From the NCBI RefSeq assembly GCF_008369325.1, contig NZ_VOBI01000011.1, positions 124,001 through 188,000 of the forward strand: a DNA stretch of 64,000 nt. Reading direction: 5' to 3'. Of the stretch, positions 34,401 through 42,679 are shown in pieces. Origin of the DNA: Pseudomonas sp. ANT_H12B (lineage in GTDB: Bacteria > Pseudomonadota > Gammaproteobacteria > Pseudomonadales > Pseudomonadaceae). The notes under the pieces were generated by a model. That model saw only the letters and a program-made list of their open reading frames with translations, did no database searches and was not told the origin of the DNA. Position numbers and translations under genes: made by a program. Within the stretch, counting starts at the first letter, position 1. The number at the start of each line of letters is the position of its first letter.

Positions 34401-35705
34401 CTATAAAGGCGTGGTGGTAGCGCCCGCCGCAGCGTAGTTCTGGTAACTCGTCATCTGCTTGGCTATCTGCGAAATCTTGCTAGCGTAGTCCGGGTCGGTT
34501 GCGTAACCGGCCTTTTGCAACTCGCGCACAAACTGTTCTGGGTTATCGGCCGACTTCACAACATCTTGATAGCGATTGTTGGTTTGCAGCAAAGTCACAA
34601 GGTCATGGAAGCTGTCCTTGTAAGAGTCGTAGGAACGGAACTCGGCCGTCTCCTTGACCATCTCGCCATTCCTGAATTCGCTGGTGATCGCGCGTGCCGA
34701 CTCGCCCTTCCAATTGCTGCTGGCCTTGATGCCGAACAGGTTGTGACTGCTGCTGCCATCCTGGGCGCGCATGACCGATTTGCCCCAACCGGTTTCCAGG
34801 GCGGCCTGCGCCACCAGGTACCGCGGATCGACACCAATGCGTTCGGCGGCCTCTTTGGCCATCGGCAGCATGGTGTTGACGAATTCATCGGAGGAACTGA
34901 AGGCTTTCTTCGCTGGCGCCAAGGGAATTTGCGCGACGGCACGCCCATGAATCTGCAAGCCTGGATTCGAAGCCGCTTGCGCATTCGCCAGCCAATCACC
35001 GTTGAACAACGGCCCTGAACCGGTGGACGCCAAGCGCTCCGGTAATGGCATCTTGTTGACCGTCGCGGCTATCGTCGTGGTGGCGGTCGTCTCGGCGGAA
35101 GGCACGAGACCGGCCAGCAAACGATCAGCCAGTTTTGGCGGCAAGGCCAGGCGCCGTTGATTGATCAGCGCCATGTCATTGTGGTGAGCGCCCTCACCCG
35201 TATTTGCCGACGACTTCACCGAGCGCGAAGCCCACAATGGACGCTCACCGTTGAGGCGCGACAGCGGCCCGTTGGTGGCGGTCGTACCAGCGGCAATCGG
35301 TGTTTCCATCGCGGCTTTCGCGGCCGCTTGCTTGGCGGCAGACGCTGCAGCCGCTTCGCCCGGCGCCAACGGTTTGTTCTTCGACATCTGGCGCATCAGC
35401 ACGTCCGCCAGACCGATACCGCCGCCCTCGCGGGACATGGAAACGGCCAACTGCTGGTCGTACATTTCCTGGTATTGCTTGGCGGCCGGCGTGTTGAGCG
35501 GATTGTCCTGGCCCAGCGCATCGGTGGCCGAGCGCATGGACTTGAGCATTTCACCGAGGAACAGCGACTCGAATTCCTGCGCAACCTTGCGCATGTTTCC
35601 GTCACTGTTCTTGTCGCCGACCTTGAGCTGGTTCAAGCGATTCAAGTCCGAATAAGAACCCGAATCGCTACTGCCGACACCCAAACCGCCCTTGCGCATA
35701 TCCAT
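34401..35705 (-). CDS. flgJ: Flagellar rod chaperone and muramidase FlgJ
   Basis: This 434-residue dual-domain protein has an N-terminal rod-capping part (about 30-115: KVAQEFESLFLGEMLKSMRS and QYQEMYDQQLAVSMSREGGIG-like sequence). A long Ala/Thr-rich linker (about 120-270) connects to a C-terminal GH73 glucosaminidase domain (about 275-420: YLVAQAALETGWGKSVMRAQ with the catalytic Glu, HNLFGIKAS, and YATDPDYASKISQIAKQM). It digests peptidoglycan locally so the rod can cross. It is 11 bases after flgI. Confidence 0.95.
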   Translation of the reverse strand: MDMRKGGLGVGSSDSGSYSDLNRLNQLKVGDKNSDGNMRKVAQEFESLFLGEMLKSMRSATDALGQDNPLNTPAAKQYQEMYDQQLAVSMSREGGGIGLADVLMRQMSKNKPLAPGEAAAASAAKQAAAKAAMETPIAAGTTATNGPLSRLNGERPLWASRSVKSSANTGEGAHHNDMALINQRRLALPPKLADRLLAGLVPSAETTATTTIAATVNKMPLPERLASTGSGPLFNGDWLANAQAASNPGLQIHGRAVAQIPLAPAKKAFSSSDEFVNTMLPMAKEAAERIGVDPRYLVAQAALETGWGKSVMRAQDGSSSHNLFGIKASSNWKGESARAITSEFRNGEMVKETAEFRSYDSYKDSFHDLVTLLQTNNRYQDVVKSADNPEQFVRELQKAGYATDPDYASKISQIAKQMTSYQNYAAAGATTTPL

Positions 35706-35716
35706 GGTCGCCGTCC

Positions 35717-36832
35717 TCAGATCACGATCAGGTCGGCTTGCAACGCGCCGGCCTGTTTCAATGCTTCGAGGATGGCCATCAAGTCACCCGGTGCCGCGCC
35801 GACCTGGTTCACCGCACGCACGATTTCGTCGAGGGTGGTGCCCGGGCCGAACTTGAACATTGGCTTGGCTTCCTGCTGGGCGTTGACCCGCGAACGCGGC
35901 ACGACAGCCGTCTGACCATTGGACAGAGGGCCGGGCTGGCTGACGATCGGGTCTTCGGTGATGGTCACGGTCAGGCTGCCGTGGGTCACGGCGGCCGGGG
36001 AAACCTTTACGTTCTGGCCGATCACGATGGTGCCGGTACGGGAGTTGATGATGACTTTCGCCACCGCCTGACCCGGGTCGACTTCAAGGTTCTCGATGAT
36101 CGACAAGTAGTCGACGCGCTGGCTCGGATCGAGTGGCGCGCTGACGCGAATCGAACCGCCGTCGATGGCCTGGGCAACGCCAGGGCCGAGCATGTTGTTG
36201 ATCTTGTCGACGATGCGCTTGGCGGTGGTGAAGTCGGAACGGTTGAGGTTCAGGGTCAGGCTGTTGCCCTGGTTGAAACCGCTCGGCACCGAACGCTCCA
36301 CCGATGCACCGCCAGGGATGCGACCGGCCGACGGAACGTTGACGGTAATCTTTGAGCCATCGCGACCTTCGGCATCGAAACCGCCGACCACCAGGTTGCC
36401 CTGGGCGATTGCATAGACGTTGCCATCGATACCTTTGAGCGGCGTCAGCAGCAAGGTGCCGCCGCGCAGGCTCTTGGAGTTACCGATGGACGACACGGTA
36501 ATGTCGACCTGCTGACCCGGCTTGGCGAACGCCGGCAGATCCGCACTGATCGACACGGCGGCGACGTTCTTCAACTGCACGTTACCCGAACCCGGCGGTA
36601 CCTTGATGCCGAACTGCGAGAGCATGTTGTTAAAGGTCTGCAGGGTGAACGGCGTCTGGGTCGTCTGGTCACCGGTGCCGTTAAGCCCGACCACCAGGCC
36701 GTAGCCAATCAATTGGTTGGAACGCACGCCGGAAATGCTGGCGATGTCCTTCAGCCGCTCGGCTTGAGCGTTGAAGGCCGCGGACAGCAACAGGGCGGCC
36801 ACCATCAGGTGTTTGAAGTTCAACGTGACCAC
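35717..36832 (-). CDS. flgI: Flagellar P-ring protein FlgI
   Basis: This protein of about 371 residues has a Sec signal peptide (LMVAALLLSAAFNAQA, cleaved before ERLKD). The FlgI body is ERLKDIASISGVRSNQLIGYG, LVVGLNGTGDQTTQTPFTLQ and the C-terminal VNQVGAAPGDLMAILEALKQ, ending LQADLIVI. FlgI polymerises as the P ring in the peptidoglycan layer. The GTG start (36832) follows directly on the flgH stop TAG; an ATG eight codons later would still leave a functional signal peptide. Confidence 0.95.
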   Translation of the reverse strand: MVTLNFKHLMVAALLLSAAFNAQAERLKDIASISGVRSNQLIGYGLVVGLNGTGDQTTQTPFTLQTFNNMLSQFGIKVPPGSGNVQLKNVAAVSISADLPAFAKPGQQVDITVSSIGNSKSLRGGTLLLTPLKGIDGNVYAIAQGNLVVGGFDAEGRDGSKITVNVPSAGRIPGGASVERSVPSGFNQGNSLTLNLNRSDFTTAKRIVDKINNMLGPGVAQAIDGGSIRVSAPLDPSQRVDYLSIIENLEVDPGQAVAKVIINSRTGTIVIGQNVKVSPAAVTHGSLTVTITEDPIVSQPGPLSNGQTAVVPRSRVNAQQEAKPMFKFGPGTTLDEIVRAVNQVGAAPGDLMAILEALKQAGALQADLIVI

Positions 36833-37528
36833 CTAGAAAGGGAACAGCGGGCTGAGGAAGAAACGGTCGAACCAGCCTGGCTGACTCGCATCGGCAAACG
36901 CACCAGTGCCCGAATAGGTGATCCGCGCATCGGCGACACGGGTCGACGAAACGGTGTTGTCCGTAGCGATGTCATCGGCTCGAACAAGCCCGGCAATCCG
37001 CACCAGCTCATCGCCGGTATTGAGGGTCAGCCACTTCTCGCCACGCACGGCGATGATGCCGTTGGGCAACACGTCCGCGACAGTCACGGTGATCGAACCG
37101 GTCAGGCTGTTGCTCTGGCCGGACTTGCTGTCGCCCTTGGTTGCGCGGTCACCTTCGTATCCGACGTCCAGACTCAGGCTACCGCTGCCCACTGGATCAC
37201 TGGTGCTCAGGCCTCCGCCGAAAAACGAGCTCAGGCCGATGTCGGTCTTGCTGTTCTTGGCGGTTTGCGAATTGGCGTTCTTGCTGGCCTGGGTGCGCTC
37301 GTTCAGGGTGATGGTGATGATGTCGCCCACCCGGAATGCCTTGCGGTCGCTGTACAGGTTCTGTTCGAAACCGGCCTGGTAGATCGAGCCGTTATTGGCG
37401 GCAGCCGGCAACGGCGTACGCGGTAGCACCGGGGCGTAGTAAGGGTCATTGGGCTTGGGCGGCGGGGCAACGCAGCCCGCGAGCACGACAGCCCCACTCA
37501 GTGCCAGAACAGATACAAAGCGATTCAT
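36833..37528 (-). CDS. flgH: Flagellar L-ring lipoprotein FlgH
   Basis: This 231-residue lipoprotein has the lipobox LAGC at about 16-19 (VSVLALSGAVVLAGC). Conserved FlgH segments follow: LYSDRKAFRVGDIITITLNE, GSITVTVADVLPNGIIAVRG and SSTRVADARITYSGTG. It forms the L ring in the outer membrane. A hairpin with an 8-bp stem (37550-37569) lies in the 52-base gap after flgG and may modulate read-through between the rod and ring genes. Confidence 0.95.
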   Translation of the reverse strand: MNRFVSVLALSGAVVLAGCVAPPPKPNDPYYAPVLPRTPLPAAANNGSIYQAGFEQNLYSDRKAFRVGDIITITLNERTQASKNANSQTAKNSKTDIGLSSFFGGGLSTSDPVGSGSLSLDVGYEGDRATKGDSKSGQSNSLTGSITVTVADVLPNGIIAVRGEKWLTLNTGDELVRIAGLVRADDIATDNTVSSTRVADARITYSGTGAFADASQPGWFDRFFLSPLFPF

Positions 37529-37580
37529 GACCCTACCTCACGGTGTTGCAGGCAGCCTCATGGCTGCCTCATAGACTTGA

Positions 37581-38366
37581 TTACAGATTCTGCGTTACGA
37601 ACGAGAGCATCTGGTCGGCGGTGGAGATCACCTTGGAGTTCATCTCGTAAGCGCGCTGGGTGGTGATCATGTTGACCATCTCCTCAACGGTGCTGACGTT
37701 GGAGGTTTCCAGGGTGTTCTGCAGCGTGGTGCCGAAACCGGCCAGGCCCGGGGTGCCGACTTGCGGCGCGCCACTGGCAGCGGTTTCCAGGAACAGGTTG
37801 TTACCCACCGCTTGCAGACCGGCCGGGTTGATGAAGTCGGCCGTTTGCAGGTTGCCGATCACCTGGGATGCCGGGTTGCCGGTAACTGTGATGGACACGG
37901 TGCCGTCGCGACCGACCGTGAAGGTCTGGGCATCGTTGGGGATGACAATGGCCGGTTCCAGGGCGAAGCCGCTGGCGTTGACGATCTGACCATTGGAATC
38001 CAGGTGGAACGTACCGTCACGGGTGTAGGAAGTCGTGCCGTCCGGTTGCAGAATCTGGAAGAAACCGCGACCGTCGATGGCCATGTCCAGCGGCTGCTCG
38101 GTGGTTTGCAGGCTGCCGGCGGTGAAGTTTTTCTGGGTGCCGACGATGCGCACACCGGTACCCACTTGCAGACCCGACGGCAGTTCGCTGTCCTGGGTCG
38201 ACTGGGCGCCTGGCTGGCGTTTGATCTGGTAGAGCAAGTCCTGGAACTCGGCGCGGTCACGTTTGAAACCCGTGGTCGACACGTTGGCCAGGTTGTTGGA
38301 AATAGTGGTGAGGTTGGTGTCCTGGGCGGACAGACCTGTTTTGGCAACCCATAGAGCCGGAAGCAT
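37581..38366 (-). CDS. flgG: Distal rod protein FlgG
   Basis: This 261-residue FlgG forms the distal rod. The N-terminal rod motif is LWVAKTGLSAQDTNLTTISN, then NLANVSTTGFKRDRAEF. FlgG-specific text follows (LDMAIDGRGFFQILQPDGTT, TRDGTFHLDSNGQIV). The C-terminal motif is ETSNVSTVEEMVNMITTQRA, then YEMNSKVISTADQML. It lies 45 bases after flgF and is about the standard length. Confidence 0.97.
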   Translation of the reverse strand: MLPALWVAKTGLSAQDTNLTTISNNLANVSTTGFKRDRAEFQDLLYQIKRQPGAQSTQDSELPSGLQVGTGVRIVGTQKNFTAGSLQTTEQPLDMAIDGRGFFQILQPDGTTSYTRDGTFHLDSNGQIVNASGFALEPAIVIPNDAQTFTVGRDGTVSITVTGNPASQVIGNLQTADFINPAGLQAVGNNLFLETAASGAPQVGTPGLAGFGTTLQNTLETSNVSTVEEMVNMITTQRAYEMNSKVISTADQMLSFVTQNL

Positions 38367-38411
38367 TCGATTCTCCTCGTGCGCCTGTTTTACGGCGCGA
38401 CGTTCTGATAA

Positions 38412-39152
38412 TTAGCTGATCTGCAAGACCCGAGCCATGGCCTGGTCATCGTCTTTGGCGGTGTTCATCATCTTGATGTGCAGTTCGAACTGCTTGGCCA
38501 GGGCCAGCACCGACGTCATCTCTTCCACGGCATTGACGTTGCTCGACTCGAGGAACCCGGACACCAGTTTGACGTTGGCATCGGCTTGCGCCGGCTTGCC
38601 GTCCTTGGTGTGGATCGAACCGTCCAGGCCTTTGGTCATGTTCTTGAAGTCAGGGTCGACCAGTTTGATGCGGTCGACTTCGGCCATCACGCGCGGACCT
38701 TCGCCCATCGCACGAATGCTGATGGTGCCGTCCTCGCCCACTTCGATTTGCTGCTCGGGCGGCACGGCAATCGGCCCGCCATTGCCCATCACCGGCATAC
38801 CGTTGCCGGCGCGCAACACGCCCAGCGCGTCAACGTTGAGGCTGCCGGTGCGCACGTAGCTTTCGCCGCCATCGGGGTTCTGCACGGCGATCCAACCGTT
38901 GCCTTGCACCGCGACATCGAGGTCGCGACCGGTTTCCACCAGTGAGCCCGGGGAGAAGTCGGTGGCCGGACGCTCGGACAGGGCAAACGCACGCGCCGGA
39001 AAGCTGTCACCGAACACCGGAATCGAACGCGCCTGCTCCAGGTCTTTCTGGAAACCGTTGGTGGAGATGTTCGCCAGGTTGTTCGCATGAGCCTTCTGCG
39101 CCAGTGCATTCTGGCTGGCGCCGGTCATTGCCACATAAAGGTACTTGTCCAC
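38412..39152 (-). CDS. flgF: Proximal rod protein FlgF
   Basis: This 246-residue FlgF is the proximal rod protein. It starts VDKYLYVAMTGASQNALAQK with the rod motif NNLANISTNGFQKDLEQARS. The C-terminus is SSNVNAVEEMTSVLALAKQF, ending ARVLQIS. The GTG start (39152) is chosen because an AGAGGA ribosome binding site precedes it and because family members begin at MDKYLYVAM; no ATG is available there. The gene heads flgFGHIJKL. A sigma-54 promoter lies 58 bases upstream, and the next upstream gene is phhR, not flgE. Confidence 0.94.
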   Translation of the reverse strand: MDKYLYVAMTGASQNALAQKAHANNLANISTNGFQKDLEQARSIPVFGDSFPARAFALSERPATDFSPGSLVETGRDLDVAVQGNGWIAVQNPDGGESYVRTGSLNVDALGVLRAGNGMPVMGNGGPIAVPPEQQIEVGEDGTISIRAMGEGPRVMAEVDRIKLVDPDFKNMTKGLDGSIHTKDGKPAQADANVKLVSGFLESSNVNAVEEMTSVLALAKQFELHIKMMNTAKDDDQAMARVLQIS

Positions 39153-39209
39153 ACTCTTTCCTCTGCATGCCGGACGTTTGCCGCCCACCGCTGTACTGCA
39201 GAGCCACAA

Positions 39210-39223
39210 GCAATTTGCAGACC
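39210..39223 (-). promoter_or_regulatory. Sigma-54 promoter of flgFGHIJKL
   Basis: The minus strand reads TTGGTCTGCAAATTGCTTG: GG (39223-39222) and GC (39211-39210) with exactly 10 bases between and a full TTGC at -12. The -24 element is less perfect than those of fliE or fleS (TGGTCT for TGGCAC). Its place 58 bases before the GTG start is right for a promoter. Confidence 0.7.
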
Positions 39224-39352
39224 AACTTTTTTCTGGCGGCGCGGGGTCCGGCAAACAAAGGACTTGAGGGGTTTTGCGGGGATTTTTGAAATGTATCGAA
39301 GACGAAAAACCGGCGGTGTTTTGCCGCTTCGCGGCAAGGATTAGCCTTGACC

Positions 39353-39462
39353 CTGATCGTTCCCACGCTCTGCGTGGGAATGCCTCAATGGACGCTCTGC
39401 GTCCGCTTTGGGACGCGGAGCGTCCCGGGCTGCATTCCCACGCGGAGCGTGGGAACGATCAG
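39353..39462. repeat. ~110-bp palindromic intergenic repeat, copy 1
   Basis: The element opens with CTGATCGTTCCCACGCTCTG and closes with the reverse complement (GAGCGTGGGAACGATCAG). Two smaller inverted repeats are nested inside (GGACGCTCTGCGTCC and GGACGCGGAGCGTCC). A close relative lies at 43887. It fills most of the 312-base gap between flgF and the phhR stop, starts 3 bases past that stop, and probably folds into a large hairpin that can end phhR transcripts. It resembles the dispersed intergenic repeats of the P. fluorescens group. Confidence 0.85.
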
Positions 39463-39464
39463 AC

Positions 39465-41030
39465 CTAGGCGCTGCCGGGTTCTTTGCCTACTTCATACTC
39501 ACGCAACTTATTGGCAATGGTCGTATGCGAAACCCCCAACCGCTTGCCCAGCTGCCGGCTACTCGGGTGTTCGGAATACAACCGCTCCAGCACCGCTTTC
39601 TCGAACCGCCCGACAATCGCGTCCAACCCGCCTTCGAGGGAAAAATCGCCAAGCGGCTGACGCACGCCATAGTCCGGCAGGCGAATATGCTCAGCCTTGA
39701 CCGTCCCGCCTTCGCACAGGGAAACCGCCTGGAACAGCACGTTTTCCAGCTGCCGCACGTTGCCCGGCCAATGGTAGTGACTGAGCCGCTCCATGGCCGC
39801 CGGCGCCAGTTTCGGCAGTGGGCAACCGATCTGCCGACTGGCCTGATCGAGGAAGTGCTCCACCAGTGGCGTCAACCCATCGAGGCATTCGCGCAACGGT
39901 GGAATGTGCAGCGACAGCACATTCAAGCGGTGATACAAGTCCTGGCGAAACTCGCCGCGCGCGCACAACTCGGACAAGTCGACCTGCGTCGCGCAGATCA
40001 CCCGCACATCCAGATAAACCTCTTCGTCATTGCCTACACGCCGGAAGCAACCGTCCTGCAGGAAGCGCAGCAATTTCACCTGCAAGCGCGGGCTCATTTC
40101 CCCAACACCATCGAGAAACAGCGTACCCCCCGCCGTCAGCTCCAGCAGCCCGAGCTTGCCTTCGGCTCGCGCGCCTTCGAAGGCACCGGGACCGTAGCCG
40201 AACAGTTCGGTCTCAGCCATCGATTCAGGCAATCCGGCGCAGTTGAGCGCCATCAACGGAGATTGGCCCCGGGGGCTCGCCAGGTGACAGGCTCGCGCCA
40301 ACAACTCTTTACCGGTCCCGGTTTCACCTTCTATCAATAGCGGCGCATCCAGCGGCGTCATGCGCCGAGCTTCGCGCACCACCGCCGCCATCACCTTCGA
40401 ACTCTGGAAGATACTGTCGAACCCGCGCAGCTCCTGCTTGCGCACGTTGTAGATGCGCTCCCCTACCCGATCAGCACGGTGCAACGTCAGGACCGCTCCG
40501 GCCATGGCTTCGCTGTCGTCATGCTCCGATTGCAGCGGCGCAATGTCGGCGAGGAACACATCGCCCTTGACCTTGACTCGCAGCCCATTGATCCGCGACT
40601 TGTTGGCGCGCACCAGTTCCGGCAAGTCGAAATCCTCGGCGTAGCGGGACAATGGAATCCCCGGCACCTCATCCACCCGCACTCCAAGCAATTGCGCCGC
40701 CGCGCGGTTGGCCGCGACGATCGAGCCACCCATGTCGATCGACAGCACCGGAAATTCCAATGCGCCGAGCAAGGCGTTGAGTTCCATGTGCCGACGTTCA
40801 CTGGGCATCAGCCCTACGCGCTTGACGCCGAAAACCCCGGCAATCGCCTCGAATTTCGGACGCAACGCCTGGAACTGAATGTTGATCAGGTTCGGGCAAT
40901 GCAGGTAGATCGCGTTGCCATGCTCACCGCCGACCTCGCCGCGAGCGACGTTGATCCCGTACTCCACCAGCAGATTGAGAATGTCGCGCAGGATGCCGAT
41001 GCGGTTCTGGCAGTGGACTTTGATGCGCAT
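39465..41030 (-). CDS. phhR: Aromatic amino acid regulator PhhR (TyrR family)
   Basis: This 521-residue TyrR-type regulator starts at MRIKVHCQNRIGIL (41030); 31 upstream codons of the frame are not typical. The N-terminal ACT domain (about 1-75) binds aromatic amino acids, and a PAS domain follows (about 80-190). The AAA+ domain has Walker A GETGTGKE (235-242). The sigma-54 loop reads GAFEGA (282-287) instead of GAFTGA, as in regulators that act with sigma-70. The C-terminal HTH is RQLGKRLGVSHTTIANKLRE. It is divergent from phhABC across 383 bases. Confidence 0.93.
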   Translation of the reverse strand: MRIKVHCQNRIGILRDILNLLVEYGINVARGEVGGEHGNAIYLHCPNLINIQFQALRPKFEAIAGVFGVKRVGLMPSERRHMELNALLGALEFPVLSIDMGGSIVAANRAAAQLLGVRVDEVPGIPLSRYAEDFDLPELVRANKSRINGLRVKVKGDVFLADIAPLQSEHDDSEAMAGAVLTLHRADRVGERIYNVRKQELRGFDSIFQSSKVMAAVVREARRMTPLDAPLLIEGETGTGKELLARACHLASPRGQSPLMALNCAGLPESMAETELFGYGPGAFEGARAEGKLGLLELTAGGTLFLDGVGEMSPRLQVKLLRFLQDGCFRRVGNDEEVYLDVRVICATQVDLSELCARGEFRQDLYHRLNVLSLHIPPLRECLDGLTPLVEHFLDQASRQIGCPLPKLAPAAMERLSHYHWPGNVRQLENVLFQAVSLCEGGTVKAEHIRLPDYGVRQPLGDFSLEGGLDAIVGRFEKAVLERLYSEHPSSRQLGKRLGVSHTTIANKLREYEVGKEPGSA

Positions 41031-41077
41031 ATAAAAGGCCTGAAAAAGCAGTAATCGGGTTGATGCCAAGCGCACAA

Positions 41078-41170
41078 CCTGTGGGAGCGGGCTTGCCCGC
41101 GAAAGCGTCGACACATCCAACATTGATGTATCAGACAGACCGCTTTCGCGAGCAAGCTCGCGCTTACAGG
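41078..41170. repeat. REPIN (paired REP elements)
   Basis: Two REP sequences in opposite orientation: CCTGTGGGAGCGGGCTTGCC on the left and GCGAGCAAGCTCGCGCTTAC with AGG on the right, around a 40-base spacer. The right half is diverged (GCGCTTACAGG for the expected GCTCCCACAGG). It sits in the phhR-phhA divergent region. Confidence 0.85.
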
Positions 41171-41273
41171 AGTTATTTTCTGCCGAGGCGCTCAGATAGT
41201 CGTCAAGATTATGTGACAGCTAGAGCGCTTTTCAAACCCGGAAATCTCAATACCTGCGCAACAGCCGCCAAAC

Positions 41274-41291
41274 CGTAACGAAAACTTTACG
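41274..41291. promoter_or_regulatory. PhhR/TyrR box
   Basis: CGTAAC-N6-TTTACG, compared with the TyrR/PhhR box TGTAAA-N6-TTTACA; spacing is exact and 9 of 12 box positions agree. It lies 123-140 bases before the phhA start, in the divergent region with phhR. Confidence 0.6.
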
Positions 41292-41321
41292 AATATCGAC
41301 GAATTCTCCTACGCCTGACGC

Positions 41322-41335
41322 GGATCACCTACTGC
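41322..41335 (+). promoter_or_regulatory. Possible sigma-54-like element before phhA
   Basis: The plus strand reads CGGATCACCTACTGCAA, with GG-N10-GC spacing. It is a poorer match than the flagellar sites (GGATCA for GGCACG, CTGC for TTGC), and PhhR here has GAFEGA, which argues against sigma-54 activation. Listed as a possibility only. Confidence 0.25.
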
Positions 41336-41413
41336 AACCTCGCAATCCTTGGGGTATTTCTAAGTCCATAGCAGGACATAACAAGAACGAAAATCCCCTA
41401 GCAGGAGAGCAGC

Positions 41414-42205
41414 ATGAAGCAGACGCACTACGTGGCTCGCGAGCCCGATGCGCAAGGTTTTATCGACTACCCCGCCGAAGAACATGCGGTGTGGAACACG
41501 CTGATTACTCGCCAACTGAAAGTGATCGAGGGTCGTGCGTGCCAGGAATACCTGGACGGTATCGAAAAACTCGGTCTGCCCCACGACCGCATTCCACAAC
41601 TCGGCGAGATCAACAAAGTCCTCGGTGAAACCACCGGCTGGCAAGTTGCCCGAGTCCCGGCGCTGATCCCCTTCCAGACCTTTTTCGAACTGCTGGCCAA
41701 CAAGCAGTTTCCGGTGGCGACCTTTATTCGTACCCGTGAAGAACTGGATTACCTGCAAGAGCCGGACATCTTCCACGAGATTTTTGGCCACTGTCCGCTG
41801 TTGACCAACCCTTGGTTTGCTGAATTTACCCACACTTACGGCAAACTCGGCCTACAGGCTTCCAAGGAAGAACGCGTGTACCTGGCGCGTCTGTACTGGA
41901 TGACCATCGAGTTCGGCCTGGTTGATACACCAGACGGCCAGCGCATCTACGGCGGCGGCATTCTTTCTTCGCCCAAAGAAACCGTTTATTGCCTGTCGGA
42001 CGAACCTGAGCATCAGGCCTTCGATCCGCTTGAATGCATGCGCACGCCCTATCGCATCGACATTCTGCAGCCGCTGTACTTTGTCCTGCCGAACCTCAAG
42101 CGCCTGTTCGACCTGGCCCACGAAGACATCATGGGTATGGTCAAGCAAGGCATGCAGTTGGGTCTGCACGCACCGAAATTTCCGCCAAAACCCAAAGCTG
42201 CGTGA
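41414..42205 (+). CDS. phhA: Phenylalanine 4-hydroxylase
   Basis: This 263-residue bacterial phenylalanine hydroxylase converts Phe to Tyr with tetrahydrobiopterin-type cofactor, O2 and Fe(II). The iron ligands are visible: His121 and His126 in PDIFHEIFGHCPLL, and Glu166 in YWMTIEFGLV. There is no regulatory ACT domain, as usual for the monomeric bacterial form. An AGGAGA ribosome binding site precedes the ATG. It leads phhABC; about 117 bases separate phhA and phhB. Confidence 0.97.
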   Translation: MKQTHYVAREPDAQGFIDYPAEEHAVWNTLITRQLKVIEGRACQEYLDGIEKLGLPHDRIPQLGEINKVLGETTGWQVARVPALIPFQTFFELLANKQFPVATFIRTREELDYLQEPDIFHEIFGHCPLLTNPWFAEFTHTYGKLGLQASKEERVYLARLYWMTIEFGLVDTPDGQRIYGGGILSSPKETVYCLSDEPEHQAFDPLECMRTPYRIDILQPLYFVLPNLKRLFDLAHEDIMGMVKQGMQLGLHAPKFPPKPKAA

Positions 42206-42322
42206 TCCGCGACTTTTACGATCAAGTGAGTCTGTCAGGAACCGACGCTTTGCTTTAGCGTGGTGACACCGCGCGGTTCCGCTGACGGCCAACCTCCTAT
42301 CATTCGATTTCAGGAACCCATC

Positions 42323-42679
42323 ATGTCCACATTGAACCAAGCCCATTGCGAAGCCTGCCAAGCTGGCGCTCCTCAGGTCAGCGACGAAGAACTGCCGGTA
42401 CTGATCAAGCAGATCCCGGACTGGAACATCGAAGTACGCGACAGCGTGATGCAGCTGGAAAAAGTTTTCCTGTTCAAAAACTTCAAGCACGCCCTGGCGT
42501 TCACCAACGCCGTCGGTGAAATCTCCGAGGCTGAAGGTCACCACCCGGGCCTGCTGACCGAGTGGGGCAAAGTCACCGTGACCTGGTGGAGCCACTCCAT
42601 CAAAGGTCTGCATCGCAACGATTTCATCATGGCCGCGCGCACTGACGACGTGGCCAAGGACGCCGAGGGCCGCAAATAA
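42323..42679 (+). CDS. phhB: Pterin-4a-carbinolamine dehydratase
   Basis: This 118-residue protein has the PCD/DCoH signature GHHPGLLTEWGKVTVTWWSH, followed by SIKGLHRNDFIMA; the His-His pair is the catalytic site. It dehydrates the 4a-hydroxypterin formed by PhhA so that the cofactor can be recycled. The N-terminus begins MSTLNQAHCEACQAG, as in other Pseudomonas PhhB. Its stop overlaps the phhC start (TAATG), so the two are translationally coupled. Confidence 0.96.
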   Translation: MSTLNQAHCEACQAGAPQVSDEELPVLIKQIPDWNIEVRDSVMQLEKVFLFKNFKHALAFTNAVGEISEAEGHHPGLLTEWGKVTVTWWSHSIKGLHRNDFIMAARTDDVAKDAEGRK

